Part shown: positions 31,611 to 41,743 of the stretch, piece by piece
Layout of the letters: every line of letters begins with the position of its first letter
How positions within the stretch are numbered: position 1 is the stretch's first letter
Source of the DNA: Oscillospiraceae bacterium
GTDB lineage: Bacteria; Bacillota; Clostridia; Oscillospirales; Ruminococcaceae
DNA length: 42,251 nt
Direction of reading: 5' to 3'
Assembly: GCA_017536625.1 (NCBI GenBank)
Contig: JAFXGY010000051.1
Coordinates: 1 to 42,251, forward strand
The notes under the pieces: model-generated
Databases searched by the model: none
Told to the model about the DNA's origin: nothing
The model's input: the letters and a program-made list of their open reading frames with translations, nothing else
Made by a program: the position numbers and the translations under genes

Positions 31611-33533
31611 ATGGACAGATATATAGGAAAAAAACTTGACGGCCGCTATGAGATAAAGGAAATTATCGGCGTCGGCGGCATGGCAAATGTATATAAAGCT
31701 TACGACAGCATCGACGACAGAGCAGTCGCAGTAAAAATTCTTCGTGATGAGCACATGGATAACGATGAACTTCTCCGCAGATTCAGAAATGAATCAAAAG
31801 CCATCGCAGTCCTTTCCCATCCGAATATAGTAAAAGTTTATGACGTCAGCTTCAACGAGGATATCCAGTATATCGTAATGGAGCATATCGACGGCATCAC
31901 CCTCAAGGAATATATTGACCAGCAGAAGGTTCTTCGGTGGAAGGAAGCGGTTCATTTCACCGTCCAGATTCTTCGTGCGCTCCAGCACGCCCACGATAAA
32001 GGCATTGTTCACAGGGATATCAAGCCCCAGAACATCATGCTGCTTGAAGACGGCACAATAAAAGTGGCGGATTTCGGCATTGCGCGTTTTGCAAGAGCAA
32101 GCCAGCACACCGTAACGGATAAAGCAATCGGTTCCGTCCATTATATCAGCCCGGAACAGGCAAAGGGTGAAGTTACGGACGAAAAGAGCGATATCTATTC
32201 CGTCGGCGTAATGCTTTATGAAATGACCACCGGAACCCTTCCTTTCGATGCGGAAAGCCCCGTTTCCGTTGCGCTCAAACAGATCCAGAGCCAGGCAAAA
32301 CGTCCGAGAGTCATAAATCCGGATATCCCCGAAGGACTCGAGGATATAACCATCCGCGCAATGCAAAAAGACCCCGCCAGAAGATATCAGTCCGCGGCGG
32401 AAATGCTTCGTGATATCGATGAATTCAAGCATGATCCTTCCATCAGCTTTGAATACAAATACAGCGAACCCGAAACCGAAAATATCAGCAGGGAAGTTTC
32501 CAATACCAAAAAGAAAACCAAAAAAATCAAGGATGAACAGGTGCGCAATGCACCGGTTGTGCCGGTTCTTATGGGAATAACCATTGCATTCATCGTTGTG
32601 GCAATCATTTTTGTTATCGGAATCATGGCGATGGTCCGCCCTTTTGAGGAAGTTCCCGATACAACTGCGCCGGAGCTTATCGGGATGGACATCAATGAAG
32701 CTATGAAAAAATACTCCGGCTTCGATATTATTGTCGAATCTTCCGCTTTCCATGAACAGTACGAAAAAGATATAATCTATGACCAGTCCGTAAAAGGCGG
32801 CATGACTGTCAAGGAAGGCGCAAAAATAAAAGTCAAAATCTCCAGCGGAATCCAGTATTTCAGCCTTGCGGATTACGCGAATTTTGAAGAAAACCAGGTT
32901 TATAAAATTCTTACGGATAACGAAATCGAATTCAATACCGTAACCGAATATAACGATACCATTCCGGAAGGCTACGTTATCCGCACCGAACCCGGCGCAG
33001 ATACCCAGGTGGATACCGGAACCGTTGTCGTCATTTTTGTAAGTATGGGTGCGAAAGAAACCTATACAACCGTTCCGGATGTCCGCAACTATCGCCTCGA
33101 GGACGCAAGAATGATCCTCAACTCCCACGGAATCCGCATCGGAAACGTAACAAGAGTTGACAGCGAACGTGAAAGCACCACCGTTCTGGACCAGAGCCTT
33201 GCGGTCGGTTCCCAGGTTCCCAGCGGAACCACCATCGACCTTACCATAGTAAGAGAAAGGGAAACCGAACAGAACAGCGTCGAATTCCTTATTCCGCTGC
33301 CCAACGTCAGCAATTCCGTAACCATGAGCGCGACCCTTGGCGGAAACACCATTATAAGCGAAAGCGTCGTTCCTTCCGAAATCGGCGGATACTGGAAGTT
33401 CGCAGTCCTCGGTGAAGGAATCGGAACTCTCAGCATCTATTATGACGGCCAGCTTTACCGCGCATATTCCGTCAACTTCACCGATAAAACAAGCATGATG
33501 ATTTCGGATAATTCCAATCAGTTCGGAGGTTAA
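31611..33533 (+). CDS. PASTA-domain Ser/Thr protein kinase (PrkC/Stk)
   Basis: The 640-residue kinase has an N-terminal eukaryotic-type kinase domain (about 1-275): GVGGMANVYKAYD loop, VAVKIL with Lys42, HRDIKPQNIML, DFGIARFA, GSVHYISPEQAKGE. One transmembrane helix lies at about 316-345 after a KKKTKKIK patch. Outside are about three PASTA repeats (345-555, with TTVPDVRNYRLEDARMILN), then a final beta-rich part (about 555-640). PASTA domains bind peptidoglycan fragments or lipid II; the kinase controls growth, division and spore germination in relatives. GGGAGG precedes the ATG, and the gene is paired with the phosphatase. Confidence 0.96.
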   Translation: MDRYIGKKLDGRYEIKEIIGVGGMANVYKAYDSIDDRAVAVKILRDEHMDNDELLRRFRNESKAIAVLSHPNIVKVYDVSFNEDIQYIVMEHIDGITLKEYIDQQKVLRWKEAVHFTVQILRALQHAHDKGIVHRDIKPQNIMLLEDGTIKVADFGIARFARASQHTVTDKAIGSVHYISPEQAKGEVTDEKSDIYSVGVMLYEMTTGTLPFDAESPVSVALKQIQSQAKRPRVINPDIPEGLEDITIRAMQKDPARRYQSAAEMLRDIDEFKHDPSISFEYKYSEPETENISREVSNTKKKTKKIKDEQVRNAPVVPVLMGITIAFIVVAIIFVIGIMAMVRPFEEVPDTTAPELIGMDINEAMKKYSGFDIIVESSAFHEQYEKDIIYDQSVKGGMTVKEGAKIKVKISSGIQYFSLADYANFEENQVYKILTDNEIEFNTVTEYNDTIPEGYVIRTEPGADTQVDTGTVVVIFVSMGAKETYTTVPDVRNYRLEDARMILNSHGIRIGNVTRVDSERESTTVLDQSLAVGSQVPSGTTIDLTIVRERETEQNSVEFLIPLPNVSNSVTMSATLGGNTIISESVVPSEIGGYWKFAVLGEGIGTLSIYYDGQLYRAYSVNFTDKTSMMISDNSNQFGG

Positions 33534-33535
33534 TT

Positions 33536-34486
33536 TTGAAAGACCGCAGCAACAGAAACGAAATCAGTGAAAATGAAGAAAAAGACCTTCCCAAAGAGGA
33601 AGGTCTTATTATAAAAGCCACCGGCGGATTTTATTATGTCCGCTGCGGCAAAACAACTTATGAATGCAGGGCAAGGGGCGTTTTCCGGAAAAGGGAAACT
33701 TCTCCTCTTGTGGGGGATAAAGTCACAATTTCCGTTCTTCCGAAGGAAAAAGGCTATATTCACGCCATCCACGAAAGAAAAAATTCCCTTGTGCGTCCTC
33801 CTTTGGCAAATCTTGACCAGCTCGTAATGGTAATTTCCGTTGCGGAACCTGCACCAAATATCCTTGTTATGGATAAGCTTATTGCCGTTGCGGAACAGCA
33901 GGGTGTGGAACCGGTTATCGTTTTCACCAAATGCGACCTTGCGGACCCGAAGGAATATTCCGAAATTTACCGCAAAGCGGGCTTTCGGGTTTATGAAGTC
34001 TGCGCCCTTGAGCATAAAGGAACAGACGAGGTTTATGAAATGCTCAAAGGCAGAATCAGCGCATTCTGCGGAAATTCCGGAGCGGGGAAATCAAGCCTTC
34101 TCAATGATATCTTCCCGGAACTTTCCCTTTCCACGGCGGAAATCAGCAAAAAACTTGGAAGAGGACGCCACACCACCCGCCATACGGAGCTTTTCGAGCT
34201 CGAAACCGGCGGATGGGTTGCGGATACCCCCGGATTTTCCGCTATAGAAATGGAAAGGGTGGGAATAATCCGCAAAAGCGAACTCCAATATTGCTTCCGG
34301 GAGTTCGAACCCTATCTTCTTAAATGCAGATTCACCGGCTGCAGCCATGTTTCCGAAAAAGGCTGTGCGGTCCTCGAAGCGGTGAAAGAGGGAACAATCC
34401 CCGAAAGCCGCCATAAAAGTTACTGCATGATGTATGAGGAAGCAAAACAGATAAAAGAATGGGAACTTGATAAAGAAAATGTCTGA
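33536..34486 (+). CDS. rsgA: ribosome small-subunit-dependent GTPase
   Basis: The start is TTG at 33536, with CGGAGG 6 bases before it and only two bases between it and the kinase stop. The 316-residue GTPase shows the circularly permuted motif order: TKCD (G4) first, then the Walker A GNSGAGKSSLLN, then DTPGFSAI (G3), and a zinc region CRFTGCSHVSEKGC before the end. An OB fold (about 20-90) leads it. RsgA (YloQ) helps late maturation of the 30S subunit. The kinase-rsgA order is conserved in Firmicutes. Confidence 0.95.
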   Translation: MKDRSNRNEISENEEKDLPKEEGLIIKATGGFYYVRCGKTTYECRARGVFRKRETSPLVGDKVTISVLPKEKGYIHAIHERKNSLVRPPLANLDQLVMVISVAEPAPNILVMDKLIAVAEQQGVEPVIVFTKCDLADPKEYSEIYRKAGFRVYEVCALEHKGTDEVYEMLKGRISAFCGNSGAGKSSLLNDIFPELSLSTAEISKKLGRGRHTTRHTELFELETGGWVADTPGFSAIEMERVGIIRKSELQYCFREFEPYLLKCRFTGCSHVSEKGCAVLEAVKEGTIPESRHKSYCMMYEEAKQIKEWELDKENV

Positions 34487-35825
34487 TAAACATGAGGAAA
34501 AGTTCATAAAAATGACCGAAGCGCCCATTCCCGGGCTCATCGCAAAGCTGGCGGTGCCCTGCATCATCAGCATGCTCGTAACGGCTTTTTATAACATGGC
34601 CGATACTTTCTTTGTCGGTCAGCTGAAAAGCAATTCAGCCACCGGGGCGGTGGGCGTTGTTTTTTCGATGATGGCGATAATCCAGGCAGTAGGATTTTTC
34701 TTCGGCCACGGAAGCGGAAACTATATTTCCCGCGAACTGGGTAAAAAGAATTATAAAGAAGCGGAAAATATGGCCGCCACCGGTTTTTTCACCGCTTTCG
34801 CCGCAGGAACGCTTATAATGATTCTGGGCGAAATCTTCATCGAAGAACTTGCCTATCTTCTCGGTTCAACCGAAACGATTCTTCCATATACGATAGATTA
34901 CTTAAGGGCGATACTCCTCGGTGCTCCGTGGATAACCACTTCCTTCGTGCTCAATAATCAGCTTCGTTTCCAGGGAAGTGCTTCCTATGCCATGGTGGGA
35001 ATAACCTGCGGTGCTGTGCTAAATATCGCGCTGGATCCTCTGCTCATTTTCACTTTAGATATGGGCATTGCCGGTGCTGGCTATGCAACGGTTGTAAGCC
35101 AGTTTGTAAGCTTCTGTGTGCTCCTTATCGGAATGCAAAGGAACGGCGGAATAAAAATCAGCATCCGCAATTTTAAATTCGAGTGGCATTATTATAAAAA
35201 CATAATCGGCGGCGGTTTTCCTTCTCTCGCAAGGCAAGGGCTTGCTTCCGTCGCTACCATAACCCTGAACCATGCGGCTGGACCTTATGGCGATGCAGTA
35301 ATCGCTGCCATGGGCGTTGTGCAAAGAATAGTGATGTTCGGTGCTTCTGCGATGATCGGATTCGGACAGGGCTTCCAGCCATTCTGTGGGTTCAACTTCG
35401 GAGCGGGGCTTTATGACAGGGTGAAAAAAGGATTTTTCTTCAGCGTAAAAACCTCCGCGGTTTTTCTTCTTGGGGTTTCGGTTCTCGGTTTCATCTTTGC
35501 CCCGAATCTCATATCACTTTTCCGGGATGACCCGGATGTTATAAGGATAGGTGCGACCGCTCTGCGGTTCCAATGCATAACCTTTGCCACCCACAGCTGG
35601 ATTGTTATGAGCAATATGATGACCCAGGTAATCGGAAAATCCGTCCAGGCAACCTTCCTCGCCAGCGCAAGGCAAGGGCTTTTCTTCATCCCGGCGGTGC
35701 TTGTTCTTTCGGAACTTTTCGGTATAGCCGGAATCCAGCTTGCCCAGGCAGCGGCGGATCTTTGCACCTTCCTTTTCGCAATACCCATTCAGCTTAAAGT
35801 GCTTAAAGAAATTGATAAAAAATAA
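34479..35825 (+). CDS. MATE-family multidrug/cation antiporter
   Basis: The ATG at 34479 overlaps rsgA by 8 bases; the TTG at 34467 is less likely. The 448-residue protein has about 12 transmembrane helices and MATE-typical phrases: ISMLVTAFYNMADTFFVGQL at the start, GHGSGNYISRELGKKNY, NNQLRFQGSASYAMVGITCGAVLNIALDPLLIF and GFGQGFQPFCGFNFGA. MATE proteins export drugs or metabolites using Na+ or H+ gradients; substrate unknown. It is in the rsgA transcript. Confidence 0.94.
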   Translation: MSDKHEEKFIKMTEAPIPGLIAKLAVPCIISMLVTAFYNMADTFFVGQLKSNSATGAVGVVFSMMAIIQAVGFFFGHGSGNYISRELGKKNYKEAENMAATGFFTAFAAGTLIMILGEIFIEELAYLLGSTETILPYTIDYLRAILLGAPWITTSFVLNNQLRFQGSASYAMVGITCGAVLNIALDPLLIFTLDMGIAGAGYATVVSQFVSFCVLLIGMQRNGGIKISIRNFKFEWHYYKNIIGGGFPSLARQGLASVATITLNHAAGPYGDAVIAAMGVVQRIVMFGASAMIGFGQGFQPFCGFNFGAGLYDRVKKGFFFSVKTSAVFLLGVSVLGFIFAPNLISLFRDDPDVIRIGATALRFQCITFATHSWIVMSNMMTQVIGKSVQATFLASARQGLFFIPAVLVLSELFGIAGIQLAQAAADLCTFLFAIPIQLKVLKEIDKK

Positions 35826-35847
35826 ATTTACATAAAGGAGAATTATT

Positions 35848-36378
35848 ATGAATATCTGGCATGACCTTTCCCCGAAAAGAGTAAAACCCGATGATTTTGT
35901 TGCACTTATCGAAATTCCCAAAGGCAGCAAAAATAAATATGAACTCGATAAAGAAACCGGCCTTCTTAAGCTTGACCGCGTTCTTTATACCTCCACCCAT
36001 TATCCCGCAAGCTATGGATTTATCCCGAGAACCTATGCGGATGACGGCGACCCCCTTGATGTTCTTGTTCTTTGCTCCGAGGATATCTATCCCATGACCC
36101 TTGTTCACGTAAAACCCATCGGCGTTATCAAAATGACCGATAACGGCGCCGCGGATGAAAAAATCATCGCCGTTCCTTTCGATGACCCCACTTATAACGG
36201 TTATAACGATATTTCCGAAATCCCCGCACATATCTACAGCGAAATGATGCATTTCTTCGAGGTTTATAAAGCCCTTGAAAACAAACAAACCGTTGTTGAT
36301 GAAGTTTGCGACGCGGCTGAAGCAAAACGCATAATCGAATATACCATCGATAAATATGTCGAAAGCTTCTGCAAATAA
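35848..36378 (+). CDS. ppa: soluble inorganic pyrophosphatase (family I)
   Basis: The 176-residue enzyme hydrolyses pyrophosphate to phosphate. The signature DDGDPLDVLVL, with the three metal-binding aspartates, is seen, along with YPASYGFIPRTYA before it and KIIAVPFDDP after it. The length is typical of bacterial family I enzymes. ATAAAGGAG precedes the ATG and a terminator follows the stop. Confidence 0.96.
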   Translation: MNIWHDLSPKRVKPDDFVALIEIPKGSKNKYELDKETGLLKLDRVLYTSTHYPASYGFIPRTYADDGDPLDVLVLCSEDIYPMTLVHVKPIGVIKMTDNGAADEKIIAVPFDDPTYNGYNDISEIPAHIYSEMMHFFEVYKALENKQTVVDEVCDAAEAKRIIEYTIDKYVESFCK

Positions 36379-36389
36379 GAAAAAAGAAG

Positions 36390-36419
36390 AATCCCGCTTC
36401 AAAAAGCGGGATTTTTTTG
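36390..36419 (+). terminator. rho-independent terminator after the pyrophosphatase gene
   Basis: ATCCCGCTT (36391-36399) pairs with AAGCGGGAT (36404-36412) and is followed by a T-run of six bases; the bases before it are A-rich. Confidence 0.9.
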
Positions 36420-36442
36420 TTGCCGTTTTCCGTGTTTAATAA

Positions 36443-36471
36443 TTGACATTATAATATAAAAGGACTAAAAT
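36443..36471 (+). promoter_or_regulatory. sigma-A type promoter of the large M23/dockerin gene
   Basis: TTGACA (36443-36448) and TAAAAT (36466-36471) are 17 bases apart. The ATG at 36502 follows with GGAGGG at 36490-36495. Confidence 0.8.
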
Positions 36472-36501
36472 AAAACTATCTGTAATAATGGAGGGAAAAC
36501 G

Positions 36502-39500
36502 ATGAAAAACATTATCAGAAAAACACTCTGCATGATGCTTGCGCTCATCATGGTCGTGGGACTTCTTCCCATCGAAGCATTCGCTTTCGATAATACCGGA
36601 TGGCTCTGGCCGGTGCCGAGTTCAACCAAAATGTCCAGAGGATTTTCAGACGGACATCAGGCAATTGATATCATTCCTCACGGAAAAAACTATTCCGAAA
36701 CGGATATTTATGCCGCAAAGGCAGGCACCGTTTATAAAGTATATTCCGGCTGCACCAACTTCAGCGGATACGGAAGCGGTATTACCTGTCAGGCAAGAGG
36801 CCTTTGCAATCCCAATGCCGGTTATTATGAAGGCTATTGCAACGGCGGCGTCGGCAACGGAATCATAATCAACCACGGCGGCGGCGTTATGAGCGAGTAT
36901 GCCCATATGAGCAGCGTCACCGCAGGCCTTTATGAGGGAGCATATGTAGGAAAAGGCCAGCTCCTCGGCTATATGGGTTCCTACGGAATGTCCACCGGTG
37001 CTCATCTCCATTTCTGCATAAGAGAAAACGTATCAAGCAACTATTGGAACGGAACCCCCATCAATAACAACCCTTACGGCGACAATTATATTGTAAGCGG
37101 TTCCTGGAATGGCGTGGATAATATCTATTATGATACAACCGGTTACGGCGGCACCACCGCTGAAGTTTCCGTAAGCTGGGCGCTCGATACTTCCCATGAA
37201 AAATATTTCATCGGCGAAAATAATGCCTGCATTGCGGTAAGAGGATATGTTTCCAACGAAACCACCCGCAACGTAACCGAAATCGGCTGCTATCTCTATG
37301 ATGAAAACGGAAAATATGTCAGCCATGCTTCCGAAAACACAACCGGACTTTATCAGGGAAGCACCGATAACGTCCTTATGTGGTACGATATGACAAACGA
37401 ACTCGGAGCAGTTCTTAACCCCGGAACGGATTACAGCTGTATGTTCTACCTCGTTCTCAGCGGAGTTCAGTATAACAGCCAGTACTTCAATTTCACCACC
37501 GGCGGTGCAAAAAACTATACCGTATATTATGATGCAAACGGCGGTTACGGCGCACCTTCTCCCCAGACCAAAAAAGCAGGCGAAACCATAACTCTCGCTT
37601 CCGATGTTCCGATTCGTGATGGCTATGTTTTCAACGGCTGGACCACCGATCCGGAATCCGAATACGGCCAGTATCTCCCGGGATTCACTTACAGCGAAGA
37701 TGAAGATCTTTATCTTTATGCCGCATGGAGTCCGGCGGATAATTATTATACCATAACCTATGAGCCTAACATAGATGGTGGATATGGTGTACCTGCATCC
37801 CATACTCAGATAGCAGGAGAAACCGTAATCCTTCCTTCCGATGTTCCGGTTTGTGACGGATTTATTTTCAACGGCTGGTCCACTGACCCTGATGCGGAAT
37901 ATGCTCAGTATCTCCCCGGATCTGAATATGTCGGTTATGGTGACATTACATTTTATGCTGTATGGAGCCCGGCAGAGGATGCTCCCGGAAGCCTTACAAT
38001 CACAATTCATTATGATGCAAACGGCGGATATGATGCGCCCGGTTCCGAATCCTATCTTAAAGGAACGGAATACACCATAACAAGCGAAGCTCCTTCCCAT
38101 GACGAATACACCTTCATCGGCTGGTCTCTTTCTCCCTATGCTTCCCAGCCGGATTTCTGGAGAGAATATACCTTCGCCGCGGGTGAATATTACGGGGATG
38201 AAATTACCTTTTATGCCGTATGGGCAAGCCAGATAGATATCGAATACGATGCCAACGGCGGAAGCGGCGTTCCCGAAAACGGAAAGCTCTGGACCAATCA
38301 TCAGAATTCTGTTCCCGCAAAACCCACCAGAAGCGGATATGAATTCATGGGCTGGCAGGCAGAAATTTTCTATATCGAAGACGGCGAAACCTATTCTTTC
38401 TTCCAGGCTTATGATGAATGGTCCTTTATAGAAACCGGAAGAGCAGGAGAATATGAGAAAATTATTCTTAAAGCAGTCTGGAAGAAAAACGGCGAAACCT
38501 GGGCGGATTTTTACTTCAAAGATGTAACCGCAGCTCCCGGAGAAACCGTAAGACTTGAACTTATGGTCAGGAACAACGACGGAACTTCTCCCGAATGGTG
38601 GACCCTTCACTCTCCTTATTCCGGAAGCGAATATTTTGAATTCCTGGAATTCGAAACTTTTGAAATCGAAGGTGACGGAGTAGTCGCCTGGTATGAGTTC
38701 AAAGTCCTTGAAAATGCACAGCCCTCTCCTTATGCGTTCGAACTTGATATCGCAAACGCTTATAACGACGCGGGCGAACTTCGTTTTTATAAAGGAATCG
38801 TCGGAACCATAATTGTCGAGGGTGAACCCGGCGGAGAAATCGGTCCGGTGGAACCTCCGGTCGAACCTCCGGTCGAAGAAGAAGGCTTCCTTGTTGAATT
38901 CGATACCAGAGGCGGCGAAGGCGGTCCGGAAGATTTCTATGCACCTCTTATGGATGATCCGGATGATGATTATGCAATAATCGATATTCCCGAAGAAATT
39001 CCCACCAAAGCGGGTTATACCTTCGTCGGCTGGCAGCAGAATGAAAACGGAGCTTATACCAATGCTTATAAAGCCGGCAAAGAAGCTGTTACTATCTGGA
39101 ACGATGTTACCTACTATGCGGTATGGAACAAAAACGAAAAACCTCTGCCGGTTATGACAGCTGAATCCGTAACCGCAGCTCCCGGCGAAGAGGTTACTGT
39201 AAAATTCTATATCGAAAACAACAGAAATATCGAACTTTGCGATGTTTATGAAATCAGCGCTGACGGCAGATATAACGGACATTGGGAATTTTCCACTATC
39301 CTGAACTGCATGTCCTCAAACTATTCCTTCGATCTTTTCGGCGACGGACTTATTTATGAATTTATTTTCAACATAAACAGAGATGCCGAACCGGGCAGCT
39401 ATGATTTTGTTGCAACTTTCCCGGATGGCTTCAATGACGATTACGAAAGCTTTGTCTTCATAGATGTTCCTTTCACTGTAACCGTTGAAGACGAAGGAAG

Positions 39501-41694
39501 CGGAGATGACGAAGAAACCTTTGCCGTAACCTTTGACCCCAACGGCGGACACAGCGCACCGGAAGATTTCAACGCACCTGTTGAAGAACTTTACGGAATG
39601 AAATATGCGATAATCGATATCCCCGAAGAAATTCCGGTAAAACCCGGATTTGTATTTGTCGGCTGGCAGCAGATTGAAAACGAATATATCAAAGGCGCAT
39701 ATAAAGCGGGTGCCGAAGGGTTCAATATCTGGGACGATGTTACCTTTAAGGCAGTATGGCACAGAGAAGGAACCCCCATGCCGGTCATTACCGCGGAATC
39801 CGTAACTGTTGCTCCCGGCGAAACCGGAACCATAAAATTCTTTATTGAAAACAATAACGCAATCATGCTCAATGGTGCATCTTCCATCGGAGTCAACGAT
39901 GACGGTGACGGACATTGGTATTTCTCCAGCCTTCCGGTAACTGAAGATACCAACTATTCCGATTCTCTTGAAGGCGACGGACTTATTTATGAGATGAGCT
40001 TTGACGTAAATGATGATGCTGCTCCCGCTGAATACAGTTTCGTCGTAACTTTCGCGGACGGCATGAGCGTTGACGGCGAAAGCTGCGTCTTCATAGATAT
40101 TCCTTTCACCGTAACCGTTGAAAGAGAAGCTGATGTAAAAACATATACCGTAACGTTTGATGCAATGGGCGGCGAAGGAGGCCCCGAAACCGCAATCAAA
40201 TATGAATACGAAGATATGATCATTCCTTCCGAAATTCCTGTAAAAGAAGGATATAAATTCATCGCATGGTCTTTCGATCATCCCTTCAAAGAAGGCTATG
40301 GATTCGAAAGAAGACCCGGCGAAATTTATGAATACGATGCGGATATCACCATGTATGCCGTTTGGGCAAAAGAAATCTGCAAAGTCACTTTCGTCGGTGA
40401 AAACGTTCCCGAAGATTACGAAGTCGAAGGCGGCGAAACCATCCAGCTTCCTGCACTTGCCAGAGAAGGCTATAACTTCCTTGGCTGGAAGGGAACAGCA
40501 AAGGCTGATCATGAATATACTCTCAGCTTTAAAGCCGGCGACAGAATCAGAATGCTCAACGACTGGGAATTCGAAGCCCTTTGGGAAGAAATAAGCGTAA
40601 CTCCTACCTATACCATCACTTATGATGCAAACGGCGGTTACGGTGCACCGGAAGCACAGAAAAAAGAAGAAGGCAAAGACCTTATCATTTCTTCCGTTGT
40701 TCCGAAGAAAGACGGATATGTTTTCATCGCATGGCAGTTCATGCATCCCTTCACCCAGGGAACATATATGGAAATCCTTCCCGGCGAAGCATATCCTTTT
40801 GATGCAAGCATGAAGCTTACCGCACTTTGGGCAAAAGAAGAATGCAACATCACCTTCAAAGGCGAATCCGTTCCCGAAAGCTACAGTGTCGAAGGCGGCT
40901 CTACATTCGTATTCCCGGAAGTTTCCAGAGAAGGCTATAAATTCCTTGGTTGGGAAACCCATGCAGCAAACTGGCAGGAAGGCTTTATCGTAATGCGCCA
41001 GCCCGGATTCAGCATGAGAATCCTTGACGATATGGAACTTACCGCAGTTTGGGAAAAACTTCCTTCTGAAGAAGCTATCGATCTCACCGTAAGTTCCGAA
41101 ACCCTTGTGCTTGGCGGCGAAACCACCGTTTCTGTCGAAATCGAAGGCGGTTCCAAAGCGGTTGCAATGCAGTTTGCAGTTCAGTATGATGCGGAAAAAC
41201 TCAATCTCGAATCCTGCACCGCCGGCGCCGCAATAAAGGATATGGATCCTCTTCTCAACACCAATATTCCCGGAATAATCATCCTTACATGGGAGGGACT
41301 CAACGAATTCACCGGTGAAGGTTCCATTTTGGATATGGTATTTTCCGCAAAAGAAGGCGTTGAAGCCCAGGATGTTGAAATCAGAATTCTGACCGATTCC
41401 GATGAATATGATTTCATCTTCGCCGATGTGGATTACAACAATATCGAAATGAACGTTACAAACGGCGTTATCAGCATCATTGACGTAATTTACGGCGATG
41501 TAACCGGCGACGGAAGAGTAAACGTCCTTGACGCAAACCTTGTAAGACGCTGCGCGGCAAAACTTGCCGAACTTGACGCAAAACAGACCAAAGCGGCAGA
41601 TGTTGACGGCAACGGAAAAGTAAATGTTCTCGATGCCAACATCGTAAGACGCTACGCTGCAAAACTTATTGATAAATTCCCGGTTGAAGAATAA
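36502..41694 (+). CDS. large secreted M23 peptidase with Flg_new-type repeats, cohesin-like module and dockerin
   Basis: The 1730-residue protein has a signal peptide (cleaved near AFA/FD, residue 29). The M23 (LytM-type) peptidase domain spans about residues 33-185, with zinc ligands His52, Asp56 and His170 (GHQAID and HLH) and catalytic His135 and His168 intact, so peptidoglycan cleavage is plausible. Then come at least seven InlB/Flg_new-type repeats (YDANGGYGAP...GWTTDPE...YAVW; about 339, 416, 501, 579, 797, 1008, 1214, 1371), three similar modules starting AESVTxAPGE or KDVTAAPGE (about 667, 882, 1093), a cohesin-like domain (about 1525-1660, LVLGGETTVSVEIEGG, FAVQYDAEKLNLESC, NGVISI) and a C-terminal dockerin with two GKVNVLDAN calcium loops ending KFPVEE. 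Cohesin and dockerin on one chain is notable. Confidence 0.88.
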   Translation: MKNIIRKTLCMMLALIMVVGLLPIEAFAFDNTGWLWPVPSSTKMSRGFSDGHQAIDIIPHGKNYSETDIYAAKAGTVYKVYSGCTNFSGYGSGITCQARGLCNPNAGYYEGYCNGGVGNGIIINHGGGVMSEYAHMSSVTAGLYEGAYVGKGQLLGYMGSYGMSTGAHLHFCIRENVSSNYWNGTPINNNPYGDNYIVSGSWNGVDNIYYDTTGYGGTTAEVSVSWALDTSHEKYFIGENNACIAVRGYVSNETTRNVTEIGCYLYDENGKYVSHASENTTGLYQGSTDNVLMWYDMTNELGAVLNPGTDYSCMFYLVLSGVQYNSQYFNFTTGGAKNYTVYYDANGGYGAPSPQTKKAGETITLASDVPIRDGYVFNGWTTDPESEYGQYLPGFTYSEDEDLYLYAAWSPADNYYTITYEPNIDGGYGVPASHTQIAGETVILPSDVPVCDGFIFNGWSTDPDAEYAQYLPGSEYVGYGDITFYAVWSPAEDAPGSLTITIHYDANGGYDAPGSESYLKGTEYTITSEAPSHDEYTFIGWSLSPYASQPDFWREYTFAAGEYYGDEITFYAVWASQIDIEYDANGGSGVPENGKLWTNHQNSVPAKPTRSGYEFMGWQAEIFYIEDGETYSFFQAYDEWSFIETGRAGEYEKIILKAVWKKNGETWADFYFKDVTAAPGETVRLELMVRNNDGTSPEWWTLHSPYSGSEYFEFLEFETFEIEGDGVVAWYEFKVLENAQPSPYAFELDIANAYNDAGELRFYKGIVGTIIVEGEPGGEIGPVEPPVEPPVEEEGFLVEFDTRGGEGGPEDFYAPLMDDPDDDYAIIDIPEEIPTKAGYTFVGWQQNENGAYTNAYKAGKEAVTIWNDVTYYAVWNKNEKPLPVMTAESVTAAPGEEVTVKFYIENNRNIELCDVYEISADGRYNGHWEFSTILNCMSSNYSFDLFGDGLIYEFIFNINRDAEPGSYDFVATFPDGFNDDYESFVFIDVPFTVTVEDEGSGDDEETFAVTFDPNGGHSAPEDFNAPVEELYGMKYAIIDIPEEIPVKPGFVFVGWQQIENEYIKGAYKAGAEGFNIWDDVTFKAVWHREGTPMPVITAESVTVAPGETGTIKFFIENNNAIMLNGASSIGVNDDGDGHWYFSSLPVTEDTNYSDSLEGDGLIYEMSFDVNDDAAPAEYSFVVTFADGMSVDGESCVFIDIPFTVTVEREADVKTYTVTFDAMGGEGGPETAIKYEYEDMIIPSEIPVKEGYKFIAWSFDHPFKEGYGFERRPGEIYEYDADITMYAVWAKEICKVTFVGENVPEDYEVEGGETIQLPALAREGYNFLGWKGTAKADHEYTLSFKAGDRIRMLNDWEFEALWEEISVTPTYTITYDANGGYGAPEAQKKEEGKDLIISSVVPKKDGYVFIAWQFMHPFTQGTYMEILPGEAYPFDASMKLTALWAKEECNITFKGESVPESYSVEGGSTFVFPEVSREGYKFLGWETHAANWQEGFIVMRQPGFSMRILDDMELTAVWEKLPSEEAIDLTVSSETLVLGGETTVSVEIEGGSKAVAMQFAVQYDAEKLNLESCTAGAAIKDMDPLLNTNIPGIIILTWEGLNEFTGEGSILDMVFSAKEGVEAQDVEIRILTDSDEYDFIFADVDYNNIEMNVTNGVISIIDVIYGDVTGDGRVNVLDANLVRRCAAKLAELDAKQTKAADVDGNGKVNVLDANIVRRYAAKLIDKFPVEE

Positions 41695-41712
41695 AACCGA
41701 ACAGATGAAAAA

Positions 41713-41743
41713 CGCCCTGCGGAATTTCCGCAGGGCTTTTTTT
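41713..41743. terminator. bidirectional terminator between the large gene and spoVM
   Basis: GCCCTGCGGAA (41714-41724) and TTCCGCAGGGC (41726-41736) form an 11-bp stem, with seven T on the + side and an A-run on the other side that gives GTTTTTC on the - strand. It can serve both convergent genes. Confidence 0.9.

Noticed and set aside
37033-39282. 749-residue antisense frame, and a similar one at 39316-40962
   Set aside because: They oppose a protein with a clear signal peptide, catalytic domain and dockerin. Rare use of TTA, CTA and TCA codons in this genome keeps antisense frames open.
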